64,000 nucleotides of DNA from CG2-30-58-95 sp964618215 (GCA_964618215.1 CAZTZE010000002.1:62001-126000); one strand, 5' to 3'. Positions 7,887 to 16,115 are shown, numbered from the stretch's first letter. The notes: generated from the letters alone by a model not told the origin. Made by a program: numbers and translations.

Positions 7887-9218
7887 ATGATTATGGAACA
7901 AAACGAATCCCTCGTCGGGCAGGGGGCCATACCCGAGAGCAATACACCAGCAGAAGACAACAGCCATATCAATCCAACCAATATGGAGACCTTGCTCAAG
8001 GAAGAGGGATTGACTTTGGATTTCCCTCAACCGGGCGATATCCGTAGCGGTGTGATCGCCAGCATCAGCCAGTCTCAGATCCTGGTCAGCGTCGGGGCAA
8101 AGTCCGAAGGCGTGATCTCCGGGCGGGAACTGGAGCAGATCCCGGATGAGCAACGTGAAGCCATGCAAGTTGGCATGGCAATCCACGTCTACGTGCTGGC
8201 TTCTGAAGATGCAAACGGCAATATCGTTCTCTCTTTCAGCCGCGCCCAGGAACAAAAAGGCTGGGAAGAGGTAGAAAAAATCCTCGAAGCGGATGAAATT
8301 TTCGAGAGCGTGGTGGAAGGCTATAACAAGGGCGGTTTGATCGTCGCGGTACACGGTTTACGCGGATTCGTGCCGGCTTCCCAGATTGGCATGGCCCGCC
8401 GCATGGCAATCACCGGCGAGACGCCCGAACAGCGCTGGGGGAAGATGATCGGCGAACCAATCAGTGTCCGCGTTGTCGAAGTAGATCGCAATCGTCGCCG
8501 CCTGATCCTTTCAGAGCGGGCAGCCAGCAGCGAGACGCGCCAGTCACTCAAAGAACGCGTCATCGAAGAATTGAAAGAGGGTGAAATCCGTACCGGGCGT
8601 GTTACCAGCCTGGCCGATTTCGGTGCCTTCATCAACATCAACGGCGCAGACGGCCTGGTGCACCTTTCCGAGATCTCCTGGGAGCGCGTCCAACATCCCA
8701 GCGAAGTGCTCGAAGTGGGCCAGGAAGTAACGGTCAAGATCATCAATATTGACCGGGAAAAGAAGCGCATCGGCCTCTCCCTGCGCGCCCTGGCTGACGA
8801 CCCCTGGACAAAGAAGGCCGAGAGGTTCAAGGTCGGCCAATTGGTAGAGGGCGTCATCACCCGCCTGACCAAGTTCGGCGCCTTCGCCCGTCTGGAAGGC
8901 GATGTGGAAGGCTTGATCCACATCTCCGAAATCGGCGAGACACGCATCGAGCACCCCAAAGAACGCCTTCACGAAGGTGAAGTTGTTACCCTGCGCATCA
9001 TTCGCATTGATCCCGAGCAACGCCGCATCGGCCTGAGCTTGCGGAAGGTGGATTCCGGCGCTTACAAGGACCTCGACCTGGCGGACTTTGACCTGGGGCT
9101 GAGTGCAGACGCGGCCAAGCTTGGTATTCCAGTGGAAGAGGCTCCCAAGAAAAAAAGAGCGCCCAAGAAGAAAGCCTCTGAAGAGGAAACTCCCGAAGAG
9201 GAAGACTCCGCCGAGTAG
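7887..9218 (+). CDS. rpsA: S1 RNA-binding domain protein (ribosomal protein S1-like)
   Basis: 443 residues with four S1 domains, about 48-120, 130-208, 215-290 and 302-375. Examples are GDIRSGVIASISQSQILVSV, GEIRTGRVTSLADFGAFINI and GQLVEGVITRLTKFGAFARL. The third and fourth have the best-preserved RNA-binding motifs. The N-terminus (40 residues) is acidic and disordered; the C-terminus is a Lys/Glu-rich tail. Bacterial S1 of Gram-positive and Chloroflexota type has four repeats rather than the six of E. coli. It should bring mRNA to the 30S subunit, though a non-ribosomal S1 regulator is possible. It has its own promoter and ends at a strong hairpin, so it is a single-gene unit. Confidence 0.85.
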   Translation: MIMEQNESLVGQGAIPESNTPAEDNSHINPTNMETLLKEEGLTLDFPQPGDIRSGVIASISQSQILVSVGAKSEGVISGRELEQIPDEQREAMQVGMAIHVYVLASEDANGNIVLSFSRAQEQKGWEEVEKILEADEIFESVVEGYNKGGLIVAVHGLRGFVPASQIGMARRMAITGETPEQRWGKMIGEPISVRVVEVDRNRRRLILSERAASSETRQSLKERVIEELKEGEIRTGRVTSLADFGAFININGADGLVHLSEISWERVQHPSEVLEVGQEVTVKIINIDREKKRIGLSLRALADDPWTKKAERFKVGQLVEGVITRLTKFGAFARLEGDVEGLIHISEIGETRIEHPKERLHEGEVVTLRIIRIDPEQRRIGLSLRKVDSGAYKDLDLADFDLGLSADAAKLGIPVEEAPKKKRAPKKKASEEETPEEEDSAE

Positions 9219-9246
9219 GCCTTTGGCAGAAGAAGCCTGATCTCAC

Positions 9247-9274
9247 GAGAGCGCACCCGAGCAGGTGCGCTCTC
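9247..9274 (+). terminator. Hairpin terminator after the S1-domain gene
   Basis: GAGAGCGCACC pairs perfectly with GGTGCGCTCTC around a 6-nt loop, 29 nt after the stop codon. The trailing sequence is AT-rich (AATAAT) but not a pure T run. Confidence 0.7.
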
Positions 9275-9349
9275 TCAATAATGGTAGCTGCTCTGCAAAG
9301 CACAGTGGAAACAGCGACCATAAATGGGAAACCTGATTTCCTAACCCTT

Positions 9350-10429
9350 ATGTATCTCCTCGTAGATGCCCACGAAGACCTGGCCTGGAATATCCTTGCC
9401 CTCGGACGGGATTACACCCGCCCGGCGGCTGAAACGCGCCAGCGCGAGAAGGATTCCACTGCCATCCAGCACAATGGCAATACCCTGCTCGGTTGGCCGG
9501 ATTACCAGCGCGCCCGCGCCGCAGTCGTCTTCGGCACGCTCTTCGCCACGCCGATCCGCCGCAGACTGGGCGAATGGGATACGCAGGTTTATTCCAATTT
9601 TGAGCAGGCTCACCGGCTCTATCGGACCCAGCTTGACACCTACCTCTCGCTGACCGATCGCCATGCCGATAAATTTCGGCTGATCCATACGGCTGACGAT
9701 CTTGAGGCTGTTCTGACTGCCTGGGCTGACGAGTCGGAGACTCATCCGGTTGGCTTGGTGATGTTGATGGAGGGGGCGGAAGGGGTGCGGACTCCGGCTG
9801 AACTGGACGAATGGTGGCAGCTCGGCGTCCGCATCATTGGACCGGCCTGGGCTGGCACTCGCTTCTGTGGTGGGACCCGGGACCCGGGTCCGTTGACCGA
9901 GGCCGGCCGCGCCCTCCTGAACGGGATGGCTGAGGTCGGCTTCACGCTCGATCTCAGTCACATGGATGAACTGGCGGCGCGGCAGTCCCTGGATACCTAT
10001 CCCGGCGCGATCATCGCCAGTCACTCCAACGCGGCGGCCATCATCCCGGAGTACGAAGGCAATCGCCAGCTTCCGGATGCGATCATCAAGGGCATAGTCG
10101 AACGGGAGGGGGTGATCGGCGTGGTGCCTTACTGCAAGTTCCTGAACTATGGCTGGAAAAAAGGTGATGCCCGCGACGGCCTGTCACTGGAGACGCTTGC
10201 CGCGCATATTGACCATATCTGCCAGATGGCCGGGGATGCCCGTCACGTTGGCCTCGGAAGCGATTTTGACGGCGGTTTTGGCCTGGAAGCCGCGCCGGCC
10301 GACGTGGACACGATTGCCGACCTGCAAAAACTTGACCCTATCCTGGCGGTCAGAGGCTATAATGAGCAAGACATTGCTGCGATCCTCGCTGGAAATTGGC
10401 TGCGCCATCTTGGAGAGAATTTACCATAA
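9350..10429 (+). CDS. Membrane dipeptidase family (peptidase M19) enzyme
   Basis: About 359 residues from ATG 9350. Binuclear zinc amidohydrolase fold with LVDAHEDLAWN (HxD metal site), LMLMEGAEGVRTPAEL (bridging glutamate), ASHSNAAAIIP (histidine) and HVGLGSDFDGGF. The family cleaves dipeptides, often of mixed chirality; some bacterial members act on D-amino-acid dipeptides or beta-lactams. No signal peptide is visible, so it is probably cytoplasmic. A longer frame from ATG 9281 exists, but it starts 6 nt after the terminator and adds 23 residues unlike the family. No strong ribosome site precedes either start. Its stop overlaps the next start (TAATG). Confidence 0.85.
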   Translation: MYLLVDAHEDLAWNILALGRDYTRPAAETRQREKDSTAIQHNGNTLLGWPDYQRARAAVVFGTLFATPIRRRLGEWDTQVYSNFEQAHRLYRTQLDTYLSLTDRHADKFRLIHTADDLEAVLTAWADESETHPVGLVMLMEGAEGVRTPAELDEWWQLGVRIIGPAWAGTRFCGGTRDPGPLTEAGRALLNGMAEVGFTLDLSHMDELAARQSLDTYPGAIIASHSNAAAIIPEYEGNRQLPDAIIKGIVEREGVIGVVPYCKFLNYGWKKGDARDGLSLETLAAHIDHICQMAGDARHVGLGSDFDGGFGLEAAPADVDTIADLQKLDPILAVRGYNEQDIAAILAGNWLRHLGENLP

Positions 10430-10938
10430 TGACACCTTCTAAAGAGACAAAAACACTTTCTCCCGACACCCCACCCGAAGCGGCGATACCTTCCCGGTTT
10501 CGTATTCGCTTCGGGATGACCATGACCTTGTTGGGATTTCTTGTTTTCATGATTGGCGCCAGACCCGCGCTCTTCTTTCTGGATCGCAGTGCGGTGGTTG
10601 GCTTCGTTCAAATCGCCGTCTTCCTGGTTGGCCTGGCGATGATCTGCCTGGGTGGGTACATCAGCCTGATGGTTTTCTGGCGCAACGGCCAGCGCAGCAT
10701 CGCGGCCGACATCGGCCAGCGCCTGGTTGCGACGGGTTATGTCATTGCCGTCTTCTCTGGTATGGCAGACATATTCGGCCTGGGTACGCGGCCGCCGCCT
10801 GTATATGTGCCTTACTTTGGTCCCTTGCAAGCGGTCGGCGTCGCGATCGGTGAAGCGATTGTTTTGGTGGGATTTCTACTGCTCGCCCCGTTCTTCAGAG
10901 GCCGGTCGAAGTCAGAAAGATCAGCAGCAACTACTTAG
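10429..10938 (+). CDS. Small membrane protein of unknown function
   Basis: 169 residues beginning at the ATG that overlaps the dipeptidase stop, so the two are translationally coupled; GGAGAG lies upstream. A hydrophilic Pro/Thr-rich N-terminus (about 25 residues) is followed by hydrophobic segments near 30-50, 60-85, 100-118 and 130-155 (for example TLLGFLVFMIGARPALFF and GEAIVLVGFLLLAPFF). I recognise no family. The context suggests only a link to the dipeptidase. Confidence 0.65.
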   Translation: MTPSKETKTLSPDTPPEAAIPSRFRIRFGMTMTLLGFLVFMIGARPALFFLDRSAVVGFVQIAVFLVGLAMICLGGYISLMVFWRNGQRSIAADIGQRLVATGYVIAVFSGMADIFGLGTRPPPVYVPYFGPLQAVGVAIGEAIVLVGFLLLAPFFRGRSKSERSAATT

Positions 10939-10952
10939 ATACTTATTCCCCG

Positions 10953-11009
10953 GTCGGCACCCAGATATTCTTCACTTGCGCCCTGCTCGCGATCCATCCA
11001 ATCGCGGGG
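10953..11009 (-). pseudogene. Partial copy of the 3' end of the ALDH16 gene
   Basis: Read on the minus strand, this stretch encodes PRDWMDREQG and then, in a shifted frame, QVKNIWVPTGE followed by a stop. The end of the intact ALDH gene at 11590 encodes PRDWMPRAQG followed by QVKNIWVPTGE. About ten codons are deleted between the two blocks. The fragment abuts the stop codon of the PemK-like toxin gene, so the toxin-antitoxin pair is bracketed by two direct copies of the ALDH 3' end. Confidence 0.85.
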
Positions 11010-11351
11010 CTATTTCTTCGCTGTCAAATTCTGCAACTCGCTTCGAATACGCTCCAACACCTTTCCATTTACCCGTCCAAACGTCTTGACCACAATGGAA
11101 TTGGAGATCGTGTAAATTTTGTCCACGCGGATTTTGCCAGGGTGGTTGAGCATCCCTTTTTCGAGATCGTCTGAGGTAATCATAAAACTATAATCCGCTT
11201 CGACTGGATTGGATGTCATTGCCACGACAACCAAATCTGTTGTTTTCTGGTTATAGGTATTGTTGGAAACAACGATCACAGGACGCCGTTTCTGCGACGA
11301 AAGGTCGGTAAAGGGGATCGGCACGAGCAGAATATCCCCTTGTTCAGGCAT
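11010..11351 (-). CDS. PemK/MazF-family toxin (mRNA interferase)
   Basis: 113 residues from ATG 11351: MPEQGDILLVPIPFTDLSS, then KRRPVIVVSNN, then VVVAMTSN. This is the classic PemK/MazF beta-barrel start (GDIxxVxFPFTD...KxRPxxVxS). The family cleaves single-stranded RNA as a dimer and is neutralised by the upstream-encoded antitoxin. The start overlaps the antitoxin gene by 8 nt. A longer frame to 11450 only shadows the antitoxin. Type II TA operons are normally autorepressed by the complex; no operator could be assigned here. The pair lies directly downstream of the ALDH gene. Confidence 0.85.
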   Translation of the reverse strand: MPEQGDILLVPIPFTDLSSQKRRPVIVVSNNTYNQKTTDLVVVAMTSNPVEADYSFMITSDDLEKGMLNHPGKIRVDKIYTISNSIVVKTFGRVNGKVLERIRSELQNLTAKK

Positions 11352-11550
11352 TGTTCCAATCCTCATCATCCAGCGGGTTATCCCAAAACTCAAGACTGCT
11401 CTGGGAAGCATAGAGCAGATCAGCAAAAGCGTCACCTGCATCCACAACAAAGACGGTCACATGTGCGCCCGCAGGAAATGGGACGGTCAACTCGACCTGT
11501 CCATCTTTATTTACTTCCACATCGTATTTAAGAGCCGTTTGCGCCAGCAT
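11344..11550 (-). CDS. Antitoxin partner of the PemK/MazF toxin
   Basis: 68 residues (MLAQTALKYDVEVNKDGQVE...PLDDEDWNNA). It has a beta-rich N-terminus reading like an AbrB/MazE-type or unclassified antitoxin (GQVELTVPFPAGAHVTVFVV) and an acidic C-terminus (LDDEDW) suited to binding the basic groove of a MazF dimer. GAAGGAG lies 7 nt before the ATG. The assignment rests on position and size rather than a confident family match. Confidence 0.7.
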   Translation of the reverse strand: MLAQTALKYDVEVNKDGQVELTVPFPAGAHVTVFVVDAGDAFADLLYASQSSLEFWDNPLDDEDWNNA

Positions 11551-11589
11551 AGTAAAACTCCTTCTCGACAACGGTAATTATACCAACTG

Positions 11590-14025
11590 CTACTCCCCCG
11601 TCGGCACCCAGATATTCTTCACCTGCACCGCCTCGTGGAGGAACTCGTGCCCCTCGCCTTGCGCGCGGGGCATCCAGTCGCGCGGGATTCCGTACCCGAC
11701 CCAGGTGCGCTTCATGTTGGCCGCTGACTCATACTCGACCTGGTAACTGCCCTCGGCGGAACCGAAGTACCAGACCGCGTCCACGTCCTCGTGCTGGATG
11801 AGCGTCTTGGTCAGGTGGTCGCGGTCGCCGGTGAGGATGTTGACCACGCCGCCCGGCACGTCGGAGGTATCCAGCACCTGGTAGAAATCGGTCGCGTTGA
11901 GCGGGTGCTTTTCGCTGGGGATCATCACCACCGTGTTGCCGCGCGCAATCGCCGGGGCCATCAGCGAGACGAATCCCAGCAAGGGGAACTCGTCCGGGCA
12001 GGCAATACCGATCACGCCGACCGGCTCATGCACCGCGACAGTGATGCCGCGCAGGGTGGTCTCCTGCACCGTGCCGCCGTATTTGTCGGCCCAGGCGGCG
12101 TAGGTGAACAGGCGCTGGACGGATGTGTCCACCTCGGCTTGCGCGGATTTCTTCGTGCGACCAGTCATTGTCACGATTCTTCCTGCAAATTCGGCGTTGC
12201 GGGCGTCCAGGTTTTCGGCGATGAAATACAGGATTTGCGAGCGGTTGTAGCCGTGACGCATCGCCCAGCCGGGCTTGGCGAGATGCGCGGCGTGCGCCGC
12301 CTCGACCGCGTCGCGGATGTCCTTGCGGTTGCCGTCGCCGACCTGACCGAGTACCTGCCCGCCCGTGTCCAGCACGGCCAGCGTGTACGCACCATCCGGC
12401 CGCACCTGCTTGCCGCCGATGTACATCTTCGGTGTGCGGTCCACGCGTCCGCCGGCGCGGGCGGCTGACGGTCCCGCGGGACGCGCCGGGATGTGTTCGC
12501 CCCACTTGCCCGCGTCCGCGTCAGCAGGCGGGACGAAGTCCGGCCGCGGGCGCGGCATCCATGCCGGGCGGACGTACTCGAACAGGCCCTCGCGTCCGCC
12601 CTCGCGGCCGAAGCCGGACTCGCGGTAGCCGCCGAAGCCGGCCGCGGCGTCGAAGATGTTGTGACCGTTGACCCACACTGCGCCGGCCTTCACTTTGCTG
12701 GCCACGTCCAGCGCGAGATTGATGTTGTCGCTCCAGACGCTGGCGGCTAGCCCGTAGCGGGTGTTGTTGGCGAGGGCGATGGCCTCCTCCGGCGAGCGGA
12801 AGGTGAGCGAGACCAGCACCGGGCCGAAGATCTCCTCCTGCACGGTGGCAGCCGCCGGGTCCAGCCCCGTGATGAGCGTCGGCTTGTAGAACTGTCCTTT
12901 TGCGGGCAGGGGGATGTCGGGCTGGAAGACTTCGCCGCCTTCCTTTGCGCCCATCTTCGTCCAGTAGTCCACCGTGTCCCACTGCGACTGGTCCACGAGC
13001 GCGCCCATGTCAATGCACTTGTCGAGCGGGTCGCCGACGCGCATCTTTCCCATGCGCCGCTTGAGTTTGCGCAGGAATTTTTCGGCGACGTTCTCCTGCA
13101 CCAGCAGGCGCGACCCGGCGCAGCAGACCTGCCCCTGGTTGAACCAGATGGCGTCCACCACGCCCTCGACCGCCGCGTCCAGGTCGGCGTCCTCGAAGAC
13201 CACGACCGGCGACTTGCCGCCCAGTTCGAGCGAGATCTTCTTGCCGGACCCGGCGGTCTGGCGGCGCAGAGTGCGGCCCACATCGGTCGAGCCGGTGAAG
13301 GCGATCTTGTCCACGTCTGGGTGCGTGACGATCATTGACCCGGCGCTGCTGCTGCCGGTGATGATGTTGACCACGCCCTCCGGCAGTCCGGCCTCGGCCA
13401 CGATCTCGGCAAAGAGCAATGCAGAGAGGCGGGTGTACGAGGCCGGTTTCAGCACCACCGTGTTTCCCATCGCGATAGCGGGCGCGATCTTCCAGGCCAG
13501 CATCATCAACGGGAAGTTCCACGGGATGATCTGCCCGATCACGCCGACGGGCTGGTAGTCGGCCAGTTCGGTCTCCATCAGTTGCGCCCAACCGGCGTAA
13601 TAGAAAAAGTGACGCGCCAGCAGCGGCACGTCCACGTCGCGGGATTCGCGGATGGGCTTGCCGTTGTCCATGGATTCGAGCACGGCCAGCAGGCGGGAGT
13701 GCTTCTGGATATTGCGGGCGATGGCGTACAGGTGGCGGGCGCGGGCCGGACCGGGGACCCGGCTCCACGTCCCGAACGCGGCGCGCGCTGCGGCGACGGC
13801 CGCGTCCACGTCCTTTTGACCCGCCTGCACCGTCTCGCCGAGCGCCTCGCCGGTGGCGGGATTGTAACTGGTGTAATATTTGGCGTTCTTTGGCGTGACC
13901 CACTGATTGTTGATGAACAGCCCGAACTTGCGCTTGTGCTCATCCAGCCAGGCGTTGACGGCCGAGGGGGATTCGGGCGCGGGGCCGTAGTCCATGGATT
14001 TGAAAACGTCGAGTAGTGTGCTCAT
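11590..14025 (-). CDS. Tandem-domain aldehyde dehydrogenase (ALDH16-like)
   Basis: 811 residues with two ALDH domains. Domain 1 (about 40-500) is complete: NAD-binding GSTDVGRTLRR, catalytic glutamate in LELGGKSPVV, catalytic cysteine in FNQGQVCCAGSR. Domain 2 (about 540-805) keeps the fold (VHEPVGVIGIACPDEFPLLG, ALVMIP-like NTVVMIPSEKH). It lacks the catalytic-cysteine motif, ending instead in WYFGSAEGSYQVEYESAANM. This plan is that of ALDH16, in which the second domain is structural. Start ATG 14025 is supported by the matching N-terminus of a fragment at 50123. The enzyme oxidises aldehydes with NAD(P). The fragment next to deoC suggests it once followed deoC and handled deoxyribose-derived aldehydes. 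Confidence 0.9.
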   Translation of the reverse strand: MSTLLDVFKSMDYGPAPESPSAVNAWLDEHKRKFGLFINNQWVTPKNAKYYTSYNPATGEALGETVQAGQKDVDAAVAAARAAFGTWSRVPGPARARHLYAIARNIQKHSRLLAVLESMDNGKPIRESRDVDVPLLARHFFYYAGWAQLMETELADYQPVGVIGQIIPWNFPLMMLAWKIAPAIAMGNTVVLKPASYTRLSALLFAEIVAEAGLPEGVVNIITGSSSAGSMIVTHPDVDKIAFTGSTDVGRTLRRQTAGSGKKISLELGGKSPVVVFEDADLDAAVEGVVDAIWFNQGQVCCAGSRLLVQENVAEKFLRKLKRRMGKMRVGDPLDKCIDMGALVDQSQWDTVDYWTKMGAKEGGEVFQPDIPLPAKGQFYKPTLITGLDPAAATVQEEIFGPVLVSLTFRSPEEAIALANNTRYGLAASVWSDNINLALDVASKVKAGAVWVNGHNIFDAAAGFGGYRESGFGREGGREGLFEYVRPAWMPRPRPDFVPPADADAGKWGEHIPARPAGPSAARAGGRVDRTPKMYIGGKQVRPDGAYTLAVLDTGGQVLGQVGDGNRKDIRDAVEAAHAAHLAKPGWAMRHGYNRSQILYFIAENLDARNAEFAGRIVTMTGRTKKSAQAEVDTSVQRLFTYAAWADKYGGTVQETTLRGITVAVHEPVGVIGIACPDEFPLLGFVSLMAPAIARGNTVVMIPSEKHPLNATDFYQVLDTSDVPGGVVNILTGDRDHLTKTLIQHEDVDAVWYFGSAEGSYQVEYESAANMKRTWVGYGIPRDWMPRAQGEGHEFLHEAVQVKNIWVPTGE

Positions 14026-14102
14026 ATGTTGCTCCAATCTCTTGCCCAAATTATACCTCCCAAAACCCCGCCGCGAAGTACCCGAAGGGTGAAGGCGTTG
14101 CA

Positions 14103-14214
14103 CTGACCGAAGGTGGCGAAGTGTGTCTCCGCAAGAGACTGATCAATCGTGACCCACATCCACGCGGATGTTATGCTTGACAACGGCGCGAGTGAGACAC
14201 CTTCGCCAGTTTTG
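14103..14214 (+). repeat. R1 palindromic repeat, copy 1
   Basis: An imperfect palindrome about 110 bp long. The arm GGCGAAGTGTGTCTC (14115-14129) pairs with GAGACACCTTCGCC (14194-14207). The interior carries the family signature ACTGATCAATC, then CACATCCACGCGGA, then CAACGGCGCG. It lies between the ALDH start and hicB. Confidence 0.8.
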
Positions 14215-14296
14215 CCCCTAATTCCCGCCAAACCAGGCGTGGACGACTCGTAACAAAAAGTTAGCGTATAATTGCGCCAGGAACTGGAGAAATATT

Positions 14297-14557
14297 ATGA
14301 ATACAAAATCCTTTCAATTAACTGCCGTTATCGAGCGCGATGATGACTGGTTCGTCGCCACCTGCCCCGAAGTGGATGTGGTGAGTCAGGGCAAAACCAT
14401 CGAAGACGCGCGTTCAAATTTATTGGAAGCGGTGGAATTGTTTTTTGAAGTGGCCTCTCCTTCTGAAATCAAGCGGCGACTTAAGAAAGAGACCTATGTT
14501 ATGCCGCTGATGCCAGTTGTGCCCAACCTAAAAGTAAAACCATCTATACGAGCGTAA
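14297..14557 (+). CDS. hicB: HicB-like antitoxin
   Basis: 86 residues: FQLTAVIERDDDWFVATCPE, then VVSQGKTIEDARSNLLEAVE. This is the HicB partial RNase-H-like fold typical of HicB antitoxins. GGAG lies upstream, and a TATAAT (14267-14272) suggests its own promoter. No C-terminal DNA-binding domain is evident, as in the short HicB subgroup. It precedes hicA by 1 nt; the order hicB-hicA is common in this subgroup. HicB blocks the HicA ribonuclease. Confidence 0.85.
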   Translation: MNTKSFQLTAVIERDDDWFVATCPEVDVVSQGKTIEDARSNLLEAVELFFEVASPSEIKRRLKKETYVMPLMPVVPNLKVKPSIRA

Positions 14558-14558
14558 G

Positions 14559-14804
14559 ATGCCCAAGTTACGCGTTCTCTCAGGCAGGGATGTATGCAAG
14601 ATTCTGGCGCAACACGGATTCGAAAAAGTGCGCCAGAAAGGCAGTCACATCATCATGCAAAAGCAGGTTGGAAATTCAACCATCACCATTCCAGTGGCTG
14701 ACCATGACGAATTGAGAACAGGAACTTTGTTGGGGTCATCAGACAGTCAGGATTGCCACGCTCGTTATTTGAAACCAAGTAAAGCAGAACTCCGAGATTT
14801 TTGA
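14559..14804 (+). CDS. hicA: HicA-like mRNA interferase, frameshifted near the 3' end
   Basis: Residues 1-57 match HicA: LSGRDVCKILAQHGFEKVRQ, then KGSHIIMQKQ with the catalytic histidine, then IPVADHDELRTGTLLG. After this the open frame becomes unrelated (SSDSQDCHARYLKP). The neighbouring frame supplies the normal ending VIRQSGLPRSLFETK and a stop at 14782. A single missing G in the GGGG run at 14732-14735 explains it. The catalytic core is intact, so activity may survive, or this may be a sequencing error. The gene ends beside a perfect hairpin. Confidence 0.8.
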   Translation: MPKLRVLSGRDVCKILAQHGFEKVRQKGSHIIMQKQVGNSTITIPVADHDELRTGTLLGSSDSQDCHARYLKPSKAELRDF

Positions 14805-14817
14805 AATCTCGGAGTTC
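14787..14817 (+). terminator. Perfect hairpin terminator after hicBA
   Basis: GAACTCCGAGATTT pairs with AAATCTCGGAGTTC around a 3-nt loop, followed by TTTG. The stem begins just after the ancestral hicA stop codon. Confidence 0.8.
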
Positions 14818-14827
14818 TTTGTTCCCT

Positions 14828-14953
14828 AAAAACCCGCCGAAGGTGTCTCAGCGGAGAGACCGATCAATCGTGGCCCACACCCACGCGGACGTTATCCCCC
14901 AAGGGGACGATGTGGCTGGCAACGGCGCGGGTGAGACACCTTCGGCAGGTTTG
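14828..14953 (+). repeat. R1 palindromic repeat, copy 2 (full length)
   Basis: 126 bp. The left arm CGCCGAAGGTGTCTCA pairs with the right arm TGAGACACCTTCGGC. The interior holds CGATCAATCGTG, CCACGCGGACGTTATC, an AAGGGGACGATGTGG segment and GGCAACGGCGCGG. It separates hicBA from the next TA module and is the best-preserved copy. Confidence 0.85.
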
Positions 14954-15036
14954 CCCCCAATTTCCCGCCAATCCAGGCGCGGATATCATCCCCGGAGGGG
15001 ACGCGTAAACAAAATCGGAGCCTTTCGACTCCGACC

Positions 15037-15381
15037 TTACTCCAATATCCAATCTGCAAGATGACTTTTGATCCGCTTTAATCGTTCGCCTGAAATCTTT
15101 CCGACTTCACCGAGCAGGCTTTCACCCTCAATAACCGCTAATCTCCCAACTCGGATAACACTTTCAAGTTTCAATCCACTTTCGGCAAAATCGGAATCAC
15201 CTTCTTGAACGATCTCGTCAAAGTTCGGTAGATAATGGCGCATCTGCGATGAAATCATGCAGGTAAGCCAGTCGTCATATTCGCCAGGGAGCTTGCCGAG
15301 CAACAGCGCGGGACGCAGTTTGCCCTCGGCCAAATCCGCCTGTAGAAAGCGGAATAGAACAATATTCCCCGCGTTTCTCAT
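15037..15381 (-). CDS. PemK/MazF-like toxin
   Basis: 114 residues: NAGNIVLFRFLQADLAEG, then KLRPALLLGKLPGEYDDWL, then CMISSQMRHYLPNFDEIV. The GxIVxxxFP...KxRPALxL pattern and the ISSQ motif are those of a MazF/PemK subgroup found with short DUF2281- or VapB-like antitoxins. The start codon overlaps the upstream gene by 4 nt (ATGA). It presumably cleaves RNA when the antitoxin is degraded. Confidence 0.75.
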   Translation of the reverse strand: MRNAGNIVLFRFLQADLAEGKLRPALLLGKLPGEYDDWLTCMISSQMRHYLPNFDEIVQEGDSDFAESGLKLESVIRVGRLAVIEGESLLGEVGKISGERLKRIKSHLADWILE

Positions 15382-15587
15382 GAGTATTTGACCTTCAAAT
15401 CCGCGACGGTGTAAATTTCAGGCTCGTCTTCCATGCCGCACATTGCCGACGCAAGCGAGAGACGCGACCATTCCTTGTCTTCGCGCTCTGCTTTGGCAAG
15501 CAGGAATTCCAAATAATCAAACAGTTCTTCCTGAAACGACGACGGAAGTTTCTGGATGTATTCCTGGATTTTTTCGCTGAGTACCAT
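15378..15587 (-). CDS. Short antitoxin (DUF2281-like) upstream of PemK-like toxin
   Basis: 69 residues: MVLSEKIQEYIQKLPSSFQE, then ELFDYLEFLLAKAER, ending with YTVADLKVKYS. The helical N-terminus (xxLPxxxxxExxDYxxFL) is typical of DUF2281 proteins that accompany toxins. The 4-nt overlap with the toxin start supports a TA operon. The class assignment is from pattern memory only. Confidence 0.7.
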   Translation of the reverse strand: MVLSEKIQEYIQKLPSSFQEELFDYLEFLLAKAEREDKEWSRLSLASAMCGMEDEPEIYTVADLKVKYS

Positions 15588-15618
15588 GGCAAATTCTCCT
15601 GCTCAAATTATACCTCTC

Positions 15619-15721
15619 AAAAACCTGCCAAAGGTGTCTCCGCAAGGGACTGATCAATCATGCCCCACATCCCCACGGACATTAGGATTGGCAACGGCGC
15701 GGGTGAGACATGTAAGGTTTG
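15619..15721 (+). repeat. R1 palindromic repeat, copy 3 (mixed arms)
   Basis: The left arm is of the CCTGCCAAAGGTGTCTC type; the right arm reads GAGACATGTAAGG, which fits the other arm type. The two arms therefore pair poorly and the copy looks like a recombinant of two R1 subtypes. The interior signature GGGACTGATCAATCATG and GGCAACGGCGCGG is retained. Confidence 0.8.
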
Positions 15722-15767
15722 CCCCCAAGTTCCAGCCAAAGCGGACGCAACTTATTCAAAGCAACTA

Positions 15768-16115
15768 TCACAAGCCCAGTAAATCTTTTATCTCTTGATT
15801 GACCTTCCCCATCAATTCATCTTCAAGATGACCAATCTTTTTTGTCACGCGTTGTTTATCTATTGCACGCAATTGAAAGATAAGCAAAACGGAGGGCACG
15901 GATAATCCATTTTCTTTCGACGGCTGGATGAGCATTGTATGTGGAAACCGTTGCGCTTTGAGATTGCTTGTGAATGGCACTATCATCACCACCGACAACG
16001 TTTTGCTTGTGGCATCCTCATGCACAACAAGCGCTGGTCGCGTTCCCGCCTGTTCGTGACCAGCACCATCCGCGGCTTGCGGTAAGAGGACGAGAACAAT
16101 ATCTCCGCGTGTCAT
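15768..16115 (-). CDS. MazF/PemK-family toxin
   Basis: 115 residues: MTRGDIVLVLLPQAADGAG, then GTRPALVVHED, then VVMIVPFTSNLKAQRFPHT. The RGDIxxVxLP...GxRPALVV and VxPxTSN motifs are standard for MazF endoribonucleases. The start overlaps the ribbon-helix-helix antitoxin gene by 4 nt. It is the third MazF-like toxin within 5 kb. Confidence 0.85.
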   Translation of the reverse strand: MTRGDIVLVLLPQAADGAGHEQAGTRPALVVHEDATSKTLSVVMIVPFTSNLKAQRFPHTMLIQPSKENGLSVPSVLLIFQLRAIDKQRVTKKIGHLEDELMGKVNQEIKDLLGL

